Source: Noviherbaspirillum malthae (GTDB lineage Bacteria; Pseudomonadota; Gammaproteobacteria; Burkholderiales; Burkholderiaceae_D). From it: a DNA stretch of 64,000 nucleotides. The stretch is taken from contig NZ_JACYXF010000015.1 in assembly GCF_015352985.1 (NCBI RefSeq), positions 61,515 through 125,514 of the forward strand, given 5' to 3'. Made by a program: the position numbers and the translations under genes. Positions 18,014 to 26,384 of this stretch are shown piece after piece (position 1 is the first letter of the stretch; each line of letters starts with the position of its first letter). The notes under the pieces were generated by a model. The model saw nothing but the letters and a program-made list of their open reading frames with translations. It did not search any database and was not told where the DNA came from.

Positions 18014-19405
18014 TTATTTCAGCAGGTCCTCGGGCAGGCGGCACAGCTTTGCCTGGGACAGTGAAAACTTGTCAGTCTTGCCTGGATAGATGCGCAGTTT
18101 GGTGTAACCCGCGGCGCCTGGGGCAACCGGCACTTTTACTGCATGCGGCGCGTCATCGCCGGCCATGGTGACGGTCATGCGCTTGGCAGGGAGGGCAGGC
18201 CCGCTGGCTTCGATCGCGATCTGTTTGGACCCGCTGGCGACGAGGCTGGCCCACAGGTAATCGAGCCGCTCCACCGGACGGTCCACGGTCAGCTCGACGA
18301 AATCGTTGTCCGTGGTTGGTCCGGCCACGATGTCGCCGCCGCGTACATTTCCGGCATGGCTGCCGAGGCCGGCCGTGCTGAGCTTGGCCGCCGCAGCACT
18401 GGCGGCACAGCTTTTCTGTGCCCAGCTCGCGGCGCGCAACAGCCATTCGGTATTGTCCATGACGTAGCGTGTATCCCGGAAGCGGTAACCCGGCGTGGCG
18501 CGCAGATCACGCTCGGGCATCTCCCAGATGATGAGCTTGGGACGTTCACTCTGGAAAGCGTCATCGCGCAGGTAGCTTTCCATGCCGACCCAGGAACCCT
18601 GGTCGGCGCCGACCGAGATGGCCAGGACGTCACGCTGAAGCGCCGCGCGCAGCGCATCGGGAAAACCGGTCCAGACATTGGAATAGCTGCTGCCCATCAG
18701 GGTAATCGCCGGCACAGCGGCCTTGCCCAGCAACTCCTGCTTCGGGGGATTGACGCGGGTGACTTCGAACGGGAAGATGGCTTCCGGAGTAAAAGCCGGG
18801 GCCGGCTTGGGAAGTTGCTCGATCAGGTCCCGTGCACGGGCGTTCTGGCGGCGCTTGCCCATGGTGAGCTTGAACGCCTCTTCCGGGGTGGAATCAAAGA
18901 CTGATTTCAGTGCTGGATTGGCATCGATCTGCGCGCGGATGGTGTCGGCCGCCAACAACGCCCCCGACGGCGCCCAATGCGTATCCAAACGGAAGAAGAG
19001 CGGCATGTCAGCGGTGCGCTTGGGGCTGGTCATGAACGCCGTATTCAGATCCAGCACTGGAATGCCGGCGGCTTTCATGCTGGCAGCAATGCGATCATAA
19101 TTGCCGCTCAGGTGTTCGGTCAGCTTGACATTGTCCGGCAGATGTTCGGCATACACCCGCATTTTTATCGGCACCATGGCCACGGCGAGGGTGGTGCCGT
19201 TGTCGGCCAACACCTTGGCAAAGCGCTGCATCAAACCCACTGACGTTGCCACATTGCTGTTATCGGAGGTGTCCGATAGCTCGTAGCTGTAGAAAAGCCA
19301 GTCGTTCTTGCCCAGGATGCCGGGAGGGGCATCGGCGGCGACCGCGGGGGCGATCGCGCCAGCCGTGGCGCAGACAAGCAGGAGGGTGCGAGAAAAGTTC
19401 TTCAT
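18014..19405 (-). CDS. algX: AlgX/AlgJ-type periplasmic O-acetyltransferase
   Basis: A 463-residue protein starting at the ATG at 19405; the longer frame upstream runs through algF. It has a Sec signal peptide (MKNFSRTLLLVCATAGAIAPAVA). The SGNH-like domain opens with ILGKNDWLFYS and carries RLDTHWAPSGA (Asp-His, about 141-143) and GSSYSN (Ser, about 240); LIIWEMPERDL closes it. The last ~120 residues form a beta-rich region that could be a carbohydrate-binding module, as in AlgX. The mature protein should act in the periplasm and acetylate the polymer during export. It lies 16 bases after algF and before an intrinsic terminator. The symbol marks the family; Wss-type acetylation proteins of acetylated cellulose are an equally good comparison. 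Confidence 0.85.
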   Translation of the reverse strand: MKNFSRTLLLVCATAGAIAPAVAADAPPGILGKNDWLFYSYELSDTSDNSNVATSVGLMQRFAKVLADNGTTLAVAMVPIKMRVYAEHLPDNVKLTEHLSGNYDRIAASMKAAGIPVLDLNTAFMTSPKRTADMPLFFRLDTHWAPSGALLAADTIRAQIDANPALKSVFDSTPEEAFKLTMGKRRQNARARDLIEQLPKPAPAFTPEAIFPFEVTRVNPPKQELLGKAAVPAITLMGSSYSNVWTGFPDALRAALQRDVLAISVGADQGSWVGMESYLRDDAFQSERPKLIIWEMPERDLRATPGYRFRDTRYVMDNTEWLLRAASWAQKSCAASAAAAKLSTAGLGSHAGNVRGGDIVAGPTTDNDFVELTVDRPVERLDYLWASLVASGSKQIAIEASGPALPAKRMTVTMAGDDAPHAVKVPVAPGAAGYTKLRIYPGKTDKFSLSQAKLCRLPEDLLK

Positions 19406-19421
19406 TGGGGAATCGTCGAGA

Positions 19422-20144
19422 TCAGGGTTGCGAAGAAGAGTGGTGAGCGCCGGTAAAGCGCTCGATCTGGTTGGTGCGAGTGCGCAATTCAAGGTTGCCC
19501 TTGGCGTCGGGCACCAGAAAGACGCTATAGGTGCCACCCGGCGCCATCGCGAGGCGCGCGCCCGTCAGGCGCGCTTTGTCGCCGGCGGCCGACGCGATGA
19601 GGTCCACCGTAATCGGATTGACCGGGATCGCGCTGCTGGTCGCAAACCCCACGTTGGCAAATACCCGTGTGCTACCGTCGGCGGTCGATACATCCAACGC
19701 GCCGCTCTTGGCATGCAGGTGATAGACCGCAACGACCGCCTTGAGCTTGTTGGCGTTGGGGCGGTCTTCAAACACGACCGGCGCGGCATCGGCTTGGGCT
19801 GTGATGAAGGCGAGTGTCAGTGCGCGTCCAGACTGGACATTGACCGTCGCATGGCGGGTGCGGCCCCCGCCACGCAACTCGAACTGGTGGGGTCCTGCGG
19901 GAAGCACCAGATACTCGCTCGGTTCGGAGGCTGCCAGCGCCTTGATGCGCCGCGCGCCATCGACGGCGACCTCCATCGGGGCCGTGCCCAGGGCAATGAT
20001 GCGCACATAGGCCGAATCGGCCGGCGGCTGCGGGTCGTATAGCAACCCGGTGCTTTGAGCGGCGCTCGCGAGCGGCAAGCCGGCTGTGGCGATCATCATC
20101 AGTGCCGCTGTCACACGGCGGCGGCGCGAGGAATGTCCAGGCAT
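19422..20144 (-). CDS. algF: AlgF-type periplasmic O-acetylation protein
   Basis: A 240-residue protein from the ATG at 20144, with GGAGAG 6 bases upstream. Signal peptide is MPGHSSRRRRVTAALMMIA and following, cleaved near SAAQS. The mature part begins LLYDPQPPADSAYVRIIALG, the typical AlgF opening, and continues as two beta-rich segments (EYLVLPAGPHQFEL; GGTYSVFLVP). AlgF is the periplasmic adaptor that takes part in acetyl transfer between AlgI/AlgJ and AlgX. The gene sits 22 bases after the deacetylase-like lipoprotein gene and 16 before the algX-like gene, in the same transcription unit. Confidence 0.82.
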   Translation of the reverse strand: MPGHSSRRRRVTAALMMIATAGLPLASAAQSTGLLYDPQPPADSAYVRIIALGTAPMEVAVDGARRIKALAASEPSEYLVLPAGPHQFELRGGGRTRHATVNVQSGRALTLAFITAQADAAPVVFEDRPNANKLKAVVAVYHLHAKSGALDVSTADGSTRVFANVGFATSSAIPVNPITVDLIASAAGDKARLTGARLAMAPGGTYSVFLVPDAKGNLELRTRTNQIERFTGAHHSSSQP

Positions 20145-20166
20145 GACATGCTCTCCAATCAGATAG

Positions 20167-22011
20167 TCAAGGCAGGGGGCGGGAAAACCACAGCTGCCAG
20201 TAATAGGTGCCGGGTGTGAGTCCATCGAGAGGAATGGCGGCTCGCCAGTCGTCGACCATGGCCACTTTCGGCAAAGGCTGTCCCTGGCCGCCGTTGAGCG
20301 TGAGCCTGGCGCCGGTCTGGGGCAGCGTCACCCAGATTGCCGGCGCAGTGTTCGACGGCATTGCGCGGTGGAGCGTCACCACGAGCCGTGGTGGCGTTAC
20401 CGTGGTGTCCAGCGAGGCTGCAATCTGCGAGCGAATCCGCCACCAGTCCGCAACATTGCGCGCGGTCGCGATCCAGGTGTGGTCGCGCTGCGCCGCGAGG
20501 GCGGCGTTGATCGTGCGCAGTTGACCGTCGTCGAGCATGCTTTGCGCCAGCAGGCGGATAATCGACAGAGAGCCGCTGGCATGCGAGACATCAAGTTCGC
20601 GCAGGAACACCGCCATGCCGGCGTTGGGATCGCCTTCGCCAATCGCGTCCTCAGGGCCGGTCAAGGTGCGCGGCAGCACGATCATTGCATTGGGCGAACG
20701 CACGTCTTGCGCCGAAGCGAAGTAGGGCAGGCGTGCATCGGAAAACTCCGGGCCGCCGATCGCATAGCCGGCGCGCTGGTCACGCAATGCCGAGATCGTG
20801 GTCGCATCCATGGATTCCATCACGGGATGCATCCCGTACCCGGAATCGAGTGCCACCCCGGCGCCTCGCAGGGCGGTGATGGCGCCGTGTAATCGCTTGT
20901 GCACGATGGGCGTGGCTTGATCCTTGAAGCCCTCGAACCGGTCACCCATCATCCCGACTTCGTGGTCCGACTGACGCAGACGCTTGATCAGGAGCGCCGA
21001 TTCCGCAGCGGTGTCGGACAAAACAAAGTAACTGGCGCGGGCCTGGGGGCCGGCAACAGCTTGTGGCAACGCGAGATCGGTCTCCACCAGCGGGTCGGGC
21101 ACATCAATGGTGATGACGGTGGCGCTTTGATACGGATGCGGCCAGGCGGCCACGGACGCCGTCGGTATGCGCAGCAGCCAGAAGAGGGCATTATGGGCCA
21201 GCGCGTCGATGGCTTGCGGGTCCGCCGAAGTCCATAATCGTTCAGAAAAACCAAACACGACGGCCCGCGAGGAGTGCTTGCCCACGACACGTTCGTCGAA
21301 GGCAATGACCACCGAGGGTTTTCCTGCGGCGGCGCTGCGTGACCAATCCATGATGCGTGCCGCCGGCTGCCCCCCAGTCAGCCGCAGCGGATAGGCATCC
21401 TTGACCCGCTCCAGCCAGACACGCTGACCGGCCGGCAGAGAATGGGTCACCGGGCTTGTCCCATAGGGGATCAGGAATGTATCGTTCGCCTCGTTTTCCG
21501 TCGTGCCGGCCACCCGTACGCCCAACGCGCTAGCCATAAAGCCGTCGCCCAGTGCCTGGCCTTTTTCATCGCGCACACCCGTCTCGCCCGTCGACAGCAC
21601 CGAGCCGCCGCCGGCCCGAAAGGCCGTGATGGCCGCCATTTCCCGTGCCGTCAGATGCGACGCGCCAGGCAGGATCAGGACCGGGGCCGCCATCTGCTCA
21701 ATGGCCGCCACGTCGCTGGTGATGCCTGCGCTGATCTGGTAGCGGCGCAGGAAGTGCTCCCATTGCTGGGCATAGGGAAGTATCGAGCTGCCGGTGCGCG
21801 ACGCCGCGGCCTCAGTCGTCGGACTGGCGTACACCATGACCAGCGCATGGGCCGGCAGGGACGGTTGCTGACCGCGTGCGGCGGCGGCATCGACTTTTTC
21901 CGCGGGAACGGTTGTAGTGCAGCTGGCCAGCACCATGACACCGCATCCGAGCACAAGGCAAGTCGATACAAGACGGCGGCTCAGCGGTGGCAAGGACGAA
22001 ATCAAAGTCAT
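20167..22011 (-). CDS. NodB-like deacetylase-family lipoprotein, metal ligands lost
   Basis: A 614-residue protein from the ATG at 22011. A lipoprotein signal ends in LAS|C with the lipid Cys at about residue 31. The N-terminal ~250 residues resemble a glutamine-amidotransferase-like fold (LILPGASHLTAREMAAITAFRAGGG; VVFGFSERLW). A NodB-like domain begins at VITIDVPDP. It is a diverged paralogue of the protein at 24270-26159. Where that one reads EIGYHADVHDSFKG, this reads EVGMMGDRFEGFKD, so both metal-binding His are replaced (Met and Phe), and the R-x-P-x-G motif is also gone. A catalytic role is unlikely; glycan binding or partnering the active paralogue is inferred. It heads the algF-algX unit and is divergent from the TPR-porin at 22169. 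Confidence 0.75.
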   Translation of the reverse strand: MTLISSLPPLSRRLVSTCLVLGCGVMVLASCTTTVPAEKVDAAAARGQQPSLPAHALVMVYASPTTEAAASRTGSSILPYAQQWEHFLRRYQISAGITSDVAAIEQMAAPVLILPGASHLTAREMAAITAFRAGGGSVLSTGETGVRDEKGQALGDGFMASALGVRVAGTTENEANDTFLIPYGTSPVTHSLPAGQRVWLERVKDAYPLRLTGGQPAARIMDWSRSAAAGKPSVVIAFDERVVGKHSSRAVVFGFSERLWTSADPQAIDALAHNALFWLLRIPTASVAAWPHPYQSATVITIDVPDPLVETDLALPQAVAGPQARASYFVLSDTAAESALLIKRLRQSDHEVGMMGDRFEGFKDQATPIVHKRLHGAITALRGAGVALDSGYGMHPVMESMDATTISALRDQRAGYAIGGPEFSDARLPYFASAQDVRSPNAMIVLPRTLTGPEDAIGEGDPNAGMAVFLRELDVSHASGSLSIIRLLAQSMLDDGQLRTINAALAAQRDHTWIATARNVADWWRIRSQIAASLDTTVTPPRLVVTLHRAMPSNTAPAIWVTLPQTGARLTLNGGQGQPLPKVAMVDDWRAAIPLDGLTPGTYYWQLWFSRPLP

Positions 22012-22168
22012 AGGGGGTACGCATGCGACGCGCGGCACGATCACAGGCCGGAACAGACCACGCCCGCCGCCAACGGGGTTCAACTTATAGGTAAGCAATA
22101 CTTGTTTTGCAGTAAGTACTGTATAGTGCGGGTTAATATTTATCAAGAAGTGCCTGAAAAAACTGCAG
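22012..22168. promoter_or_regulatory. Divergent promoter region with a short inverted repeat
   Basis: A 157-base AT-rich gap between the lipoprotein gene (minus) and the TPR-porin gene (plus). It contains CAGTA-AG-TACTG (22110-22121), a perfect 5-bp inverted repeat, directly followed by TATAGT (22122-22127), a plausible -10 for the plus strand. The repeat would then sit between -35 and -10. A binding protein is inferred only. Confidence 0.4.
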
Positions 22169-23893
22169 ATGCGTGCGACAACCACCGGCGATGTGCCCGA
22201 CGTCTCTTCTCTCTGGCCGGGGGTGCGCTGCTCGGTGGTTGCACTGACTTTTCTTGTATTCCAGCCCACCCTGGCACAGGCAACGGCAATCGATTCGATC
22301 CAGAGTGGCCTGAACACATTGTTGAAGCGTCCGTGGGACCATGAATTGCGCTTCGCGATGGCGGAACGCCTGATCAAGGCAGGGCGGATCAACGAGGCCA
22401 TGATCCAACTGGAGGCGCTCGAAGGAACAAGTCTGTCGTACATTGCCGCCGTACGCCTGCAGCAAATCCGGAGCGATGCCCAACCCGCTCCGGCAAGCAC
22501 ACCGGTTCAGACTGACGCTGCCTACCCTCGGGTCTCGACGGCAACGTTGGCCCAAGCTCAGGTGGCGACGGTGCCGGCACGTGCGATCGGCCAGAACAAT
22601 TCAGCGATCGAAATCCGTCAGTTACCGCAGTTTCAGTACCTGGCGCCGGGTACGACACCTGAGCCGACTAAAACTCTGCCCGCCGGCGAAGAAGCGGCGC
22701 GCGCGACAGTGTCGGCCCGTACCCCTGGTGAACGGGACATCCTGTCCCTAGTGGCGGCTGGCCATTATCAGGAGGCCGGTACCCAAGGCGTTGCGTTGCT
22801 GGCGCGCGAATCGCCGATTGACGAAGTGCGGTTGGCCATTGCCAACAGTCTTGCCTGGACTGGTCGGCTCGACGCGGCGGCGTCCGTCTATGCGGCGATC
22901 ACGACCGGGCCGGCGGCCCTGCAGGCCGAATTGGGCCTGGCCAACATTGAGCACTGGCGCGGGCGCGATGAAAGTGCCGTCCGGCGGTATCGTAAGGTGC
23001 TGGCCAGCGAGCCGAACAACGAAGTCGCGCGCGAAGGCCTTAAGGTCGCGACCCGCGAACTGCGCCCACGCACGACCGTCAGTGCAGGGGCCAGCACCGA
23101 TTCATTCGATGTGCGCCGTGCCAACGGCGTGCTGACCCACCGCTGGAGCAATCCTGAAGGAACGGAACGCTATGAGGTGGAAGCGTCGGCCGTACGCGAC
23201 CGTTCCCCGGGCGCGGGGGCCCAGCAACAAGATATCATGTTGCGCTATGCAGCGCCGACGCTTCCGCTCAAGCCCAACTTGGAACTGAGCGTGGCCAACC
23301 GGGATCGGCGCGCTGTGCATGCCGGCATGCGTGTCTCCATCGGCGAGGCGACCGTCGAACTGGCGAAGGTGGATTGGGGCAAGATGGCAGTCAATCCCCA
23401 AGCGCTGTCCGCCGCACTCGACGCCAATCATGCCGGCATGGAATGGAACCACGGCACATCAGCTGGGTTGGTCACGGCGCGCCTTGCGTACTACGATATC
23501 TCCGATGACAACGCGATCTTGACCAGCGGCCTGCGTTTCGTGCCGACCTGGCGTCCGCTGGGGGCACGGGTCAAGCCTTTTGTGGGCATCGAGACGCGCG
23601 ACGCGCGGTTCAATACGCCGCAATACTGGTCGCCAGCGAACGGTTTCGGCACCGCGTATGCCGGACTGTTGGGGGAGTGGGGGCAGGCCGATTGGACGCT
23701 GTTTGCTTCGGCGCAGGCCGGGACCCGTTTGTACGGCGAAGCTGGAAGGAGCTGGAGCTGGTCAACGGGCGGCAAGCGTTGGCTCGGCCCGGACATCGGT
23801 ATTGGTTTTGCCTTATGGAGCATGGCCAGCCGACGGGATAATGCCGATTATAAAGCGCGGTCGGCCAACGTCACGCTGGAAAAACTCTGGTAG
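22169..23893 (+). CDS. PgaA-like TPR plus outer-membrane porin
   Basis: A 574-residue protein with an N-terminal hydrophobic export segment (CSVVALTFLVFQPTLAQA), a TPR region (HELRFAMAERLIKAGRINEAM; VRLAIANSLAWTGRLDAA; LGLANIEHWRGRDESAVRRY) and a C-terminal ~280-residue beta-barrel that opens with LRPRTTVSAGAS and ends in an aromatic residue (VTLEKLW). This is the layout of PgaA, the outer-membrane exporter of poly-GlcNAc. It is a paralogue of the porin at 27734; the last 130 residues are nearly the same (YYDISDDN, WRPLG, VKPFVG, GGKRWL, LWSMAS). It is the only plus-strand gene of the locus and diverges from the lipoprotein gene. The ATG at 22169 lies close after the promoter region; a later start is possible but would lose the signal. 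Confidence 0.82.
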   Translation: MRATTTGDVPDVSSLWPGVRCSVVALTFLVFQPTLAQATAIDSIQSGLNTLLKRPWDHELRFAMAERLIKAGRINEAMIQLEALEGTSLSYIAAVRLQQIRSDAQPAPASTPVQTDAAYPRVSTATLAQAQVATVPARAIGQNNSAIEIRQLPQFQYLAPGTTPEPTKTLPAGEEAARATVSARTPGERDILSLVAAGHYQEAGTQGVALLARESPIDEVRLAIANSLAWTGRLDAAASVYAAITTGPAALQAELGLANIEHWRGRDESAVRRYRKVLASEPNNEVAREGLKVATRELRPRTTVSAGASTDSFDVRRANGVLTHRWSNPEGTERYEVEASAVRDRSPGAGAQQQDIMLRYAAPTLPLKPNLELSVANRDRRAVHAGMRVSIGEATVELAKVDWGKMAVNPQALSAALDANHAGMEWNHGTSAGLVTARLAYYDISDDNAILTSGLRFVPTWRPLGARVKPFVGIETRDARFNTPQYWSPANGFGTAYAGLLGEWGQADWTLFASAQAGTRLYGEAGRSWSWSTGGKRWLGPDIGIGFALWSMASRRDNADYKARSANVTLEKLW

Positions 23894-24269
23894 GCACGCA
23901 TGCTCACGGCTGGCTTGCGTCCAACAGCAACAGGAGCCGCGCAAAAAACACATTAAGCTGACGTAAAGCGTGAATCGTTTGCCGGCACAAGTCCGAAGCC
24001 CCGCACCTTCGATGGCACCGGTGTTCCAGGCACGCGTTGCCGCTGCAGCAGCCCGTCGGTCCCCAACACAAGTGCGTTTTGTTATGCAACGTGCATGCAG
24101 CGAGGGCGTCGCGATGGGACGGCTTGGCTACGCTGCAAGCTGCCCGACGCGGTAGGCATCGAGGGTCTCGCCCCCCGCGCCTCTGATTGCCAAGTTGAAT
24201 GCCTTGGACTTGCGAGGCGCATAAGGGTTGCGTCAGGCGGGGGGACACGCTTTCAACATCGTGCCTGAA
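23894..24269. other. Convergent intergenic region
   Basis: About 375 bases between the ends of the porin gene (+) and the deacetylase gene (-). No gene is supportable and no obvious terminator stem was found. Confidence 0.45.
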
Positions 24270-26159
24270 TTACTTGCCTGACGCAAAGCTGGCTTGGTAC
24301 GCGTAATCTCCCGGTGCCAGCTTCTCAAAGACAATGGCAGCCCGGTAGTCGTCGAGCAAGAGCACCTCGGGTTTGGGCAAACCGATCTTGGCGGAATGGA
24401 CCTGGGGCAGCACGCCCTTTTGGGGCAGCATGACGAGCACGGTTGCCCCCTGCAGGGGCGTGGTGCCTGCGATCGAGACGTTCATGTCCAGGCGCTTGCC
24501 GCTTTTTGTCACGGACAGCCGAAAGCGCTCGCGCTCTTTCCACCACGTCGCGACGTCGCCCGCCGGTGCCAGCCAGACATGGTCGCGTCGTTGCTTTATG
24601 CGGTCGAGGAGCTTCACCATCGCGCGCGCGAGCACGCCCTCCGCCTGATAATTCTGGGTATGGACACTGAGCAGCCCGAGCGCGCCATTGTCGACGGTCA
24701 AGTCAAAGTCAGCCACCATTTCCTGCGCCATCTGTTCGACATTGTATTGAGCGAGGTTGATATCGTCGCGCTGCGTGCGCGGCAGCACCACCAGCGCATC
24801 CTGAAGCGCAATGTCCTTTGACTTTTCAATCAGCGGCAGTCGGCTCTCGCTGCGGGCCGGGTCGGCGGCATGGTGGCGGATGCCGTTCTTTTGCAACAGC
24901 AGCTCGGTCGTGCCGTCATAGCCTTCGGTGGGGGCGCGGAACCCGGTGATGGTGGCGACGTCGGGTAAGATCGTCGCCATGTCAGCGCGCATATTCTGCA
25001 TGCGCTGCTGTTGCAGGGTGGGCGATTGCCCCTTGAAGCTGTCGTGCACGTCGGCGTGGTACCCAATCTCGAAGTCGCGATGCAGCGCGCTCAGCACGTC
25101 CGGGTAGCGTCGGGCAACGGAGGTCAATACATAGAAGGTGGCACGATAATTAATGTCCTTCATCATCTGCGCAAAGACCAATGCGTTCGGGAACCCTTCT
25201 TCGGTATCCATCTCGATGACCTGCGCGGCCCGCTTTCCATGCGGCCACGCAGCGCGGAGGAAGGCCGGGTCGCGCTGGAGCCACTGCAGGGTATCATCGA
25301 TGAGCGCATAGAGCAGGGCCGGACGGGCTTCCCACACCGATTCGGAGAAAGCGAACACCGCTGCCCGACCCACGCCGGGTCCGGGCTCGGCGATGACAAT
25401 GGCGCCTTCATCACGACGTTCCGGCTCCGAGATTCTTGTCCAATTCATGAAGCGCGCGGCAATGCGCTCGCCCTTGATGCGCAACAGCGGCTCGGCCGTC
25501 TTCGCCATCGCATACCGAAAGCCGGCAGGCAGTTGGTGCGACACGGGCGATTCGCCATTCATGATCAAATGGCCGGCCTCGGCGGTTGCCGGCATTTCCC
25601 CGATCATCTGGGCTCCAAGCGATTCCAGAAACTGCCAGCCCTCCCAATCGCCTTTGCCATTTCTTGCGCCGCTGGCCCACGTGGCCAGGATGGCGCCGCC
25701 GCGCGCACGAAATGCGGCCAGTGCGGTGCGTTCGTCAAGATCTAGCGCGACTGCCGAAGGCAGGATAACGACCCCGTCCTTCTGCGCGTTGAGCTGGTCT
25801 GCGGTACTTAATTCTTTGAAACCAGCGCGACGCGCGCTGAAATAGCTGCGCCAGGGGACCAGCAGGGTCTCGTAGTTGCCGCCGGCACGGGCAAAGTAGT
25901 CGCGGGTGGTGCGGGACGCATACAGGACGGTATTCGTGGCGCCGTACTCATAGGTTGGCAAGAGTCCGTTCATGCCTAGCCGCGGTACCTGCCATCCCAG
26001 CGTCTGCATCACGGTCAGGTAAATCAAGATGGGCAGCGCGACCCCCAGCAACGCCAGCAGAGGAAGATAGGTGCCCATCCGTCGTACCGCCGGTCGGGTC
26101 GTACGTCGTTCCGTGATCTTGGTATCCATCGTCGGTACGGTGGCCGTTGCGACCGTCAT
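24270..26159 (-). CDS. Membrane-anchored NodB-like polysaccharide deacetylase
   Basis: A 629-residue protein. Residues about 30-52 are one membrane helix with no cleavage site, so the rest should face the periplasm. The part to about residue 300 resembles a glutamine-amidotransferase-like domain (GGNYETLLVPWRSYFSARRAG; ALAAFRARGGAILATWASGA). The NodB (CE4) domain has VIEMDTEEGF (motif 1, Asp about 318, but TEE in place of the second Asp), HADVH (both metal-binding His, about 368 and 372) and FRAPTEGYDGT (motif 3, Arg about 408). It should remove acetyl groups, most likely N-acetyl from hexosamine units, like PgaB. No PgaB-type C-terminal hydrolase domain follows. The ATG overlaps the stop of the small membrane gene (ATGA). 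Paralogue of 20167-22011. Confidence 0.78.
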   Translation of the reverse strand: MTVATATVPTMDTKITERRTTRPAVRRMGTYLPLLALLGVALPILIYLTVMQTLGWQVPRLGMNGLLPTYEYGATNTVLYASRTTRDYFARAGGNYETLLVPWRSYFSARRAGFKELSTADQLNAQKDGVVILPSAVALDLDERTALAAFRARGGAILATWASGARNGKGDWEGWQFLESLGAQMIGEMPATAEAGHLIMNGESPVSHQLPAGFRYAMAKTAEPLLRIKGERIAARFMNWTRISEPERRDEGAIVIAEPGPGVGRAAVFAFSESVWEARPALLYALIDDTLQWLQRDPAFLRAAWPHGKRAAQVIEMDTEEGFPNALVFAQMMKDINYRATFYVLTSVARRYPDVLSALHRDFEIGYHADVHDSFKGQSPTLQQQRMQNMRADMATILPDVATITGFRAPTEGYDGTTELLLQKNGIRHHAADPARSESRLPLIEKSKDIALQDALVVLPRTQRDDINLAQYNVEQMAQEMVADFDLTVDNGALGLLSVHTQNYQAEGVLARAMVKLLDRIKQRRDHVWLAPAGDVATWWKERERFRLSVTKSGKRLDMNVSIAGTTPLQGATVLVMLPQKGVLPQVHSAKIGLPKPEVLLLDDYRAAIVFEKLAPGDYAYQASFASGK

Positions 26160-26383
26160 TGTTCAGTCGGCAGCTGCGGCGTCTGTCCCGGCAATTTCGG
26201 CACGTACGGCTTCAGGAACACCGGTTCGGTAATCTCGCGTGCCGTGGTAGCGTCGCCGGCCCGCTTGGCCTTGGGGCGCCGCTTGTCGCGCAGCTTGAAG
26301 GCGGCATAGGCGCCGACACCGGCGACTGTGGTGCCAATGGTCGTCACCAAAATCACGGTGGCCAGAATTGAAATCAGGTCCAT
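26156..26383 (-). CDS. Small single-pass membrane protein of the synthase unit
   Basis: A 75-residue protein with one N-terminal membrane helix (about residues 3-29, MDLISILATVILVTTIGTT...), then a basic stretch (KLRDKRRPKAKRA) and a proline-rich tail. Topology suggests the tail is cytoplasmic. It starts 1 base after the glycosyltransferase stop and overlaps the deacetylase start, so it is locked into the unit. Position equals that of pgaD, which encodes the small partner of PgaC, but PgaD has two membrane helices and the sequences are not obviously related. A synthase-partner role is inferred from position. Confidence 0.65.
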   Translation of the reverse strand: MDLISILATVILVTTIGTTVAGVGAYAAFKLRDKRRPKAKRAGDATTAREITEPVFLKPYVPKLPGQTPQLPTEQ

Positions 26384-26384
26384 G

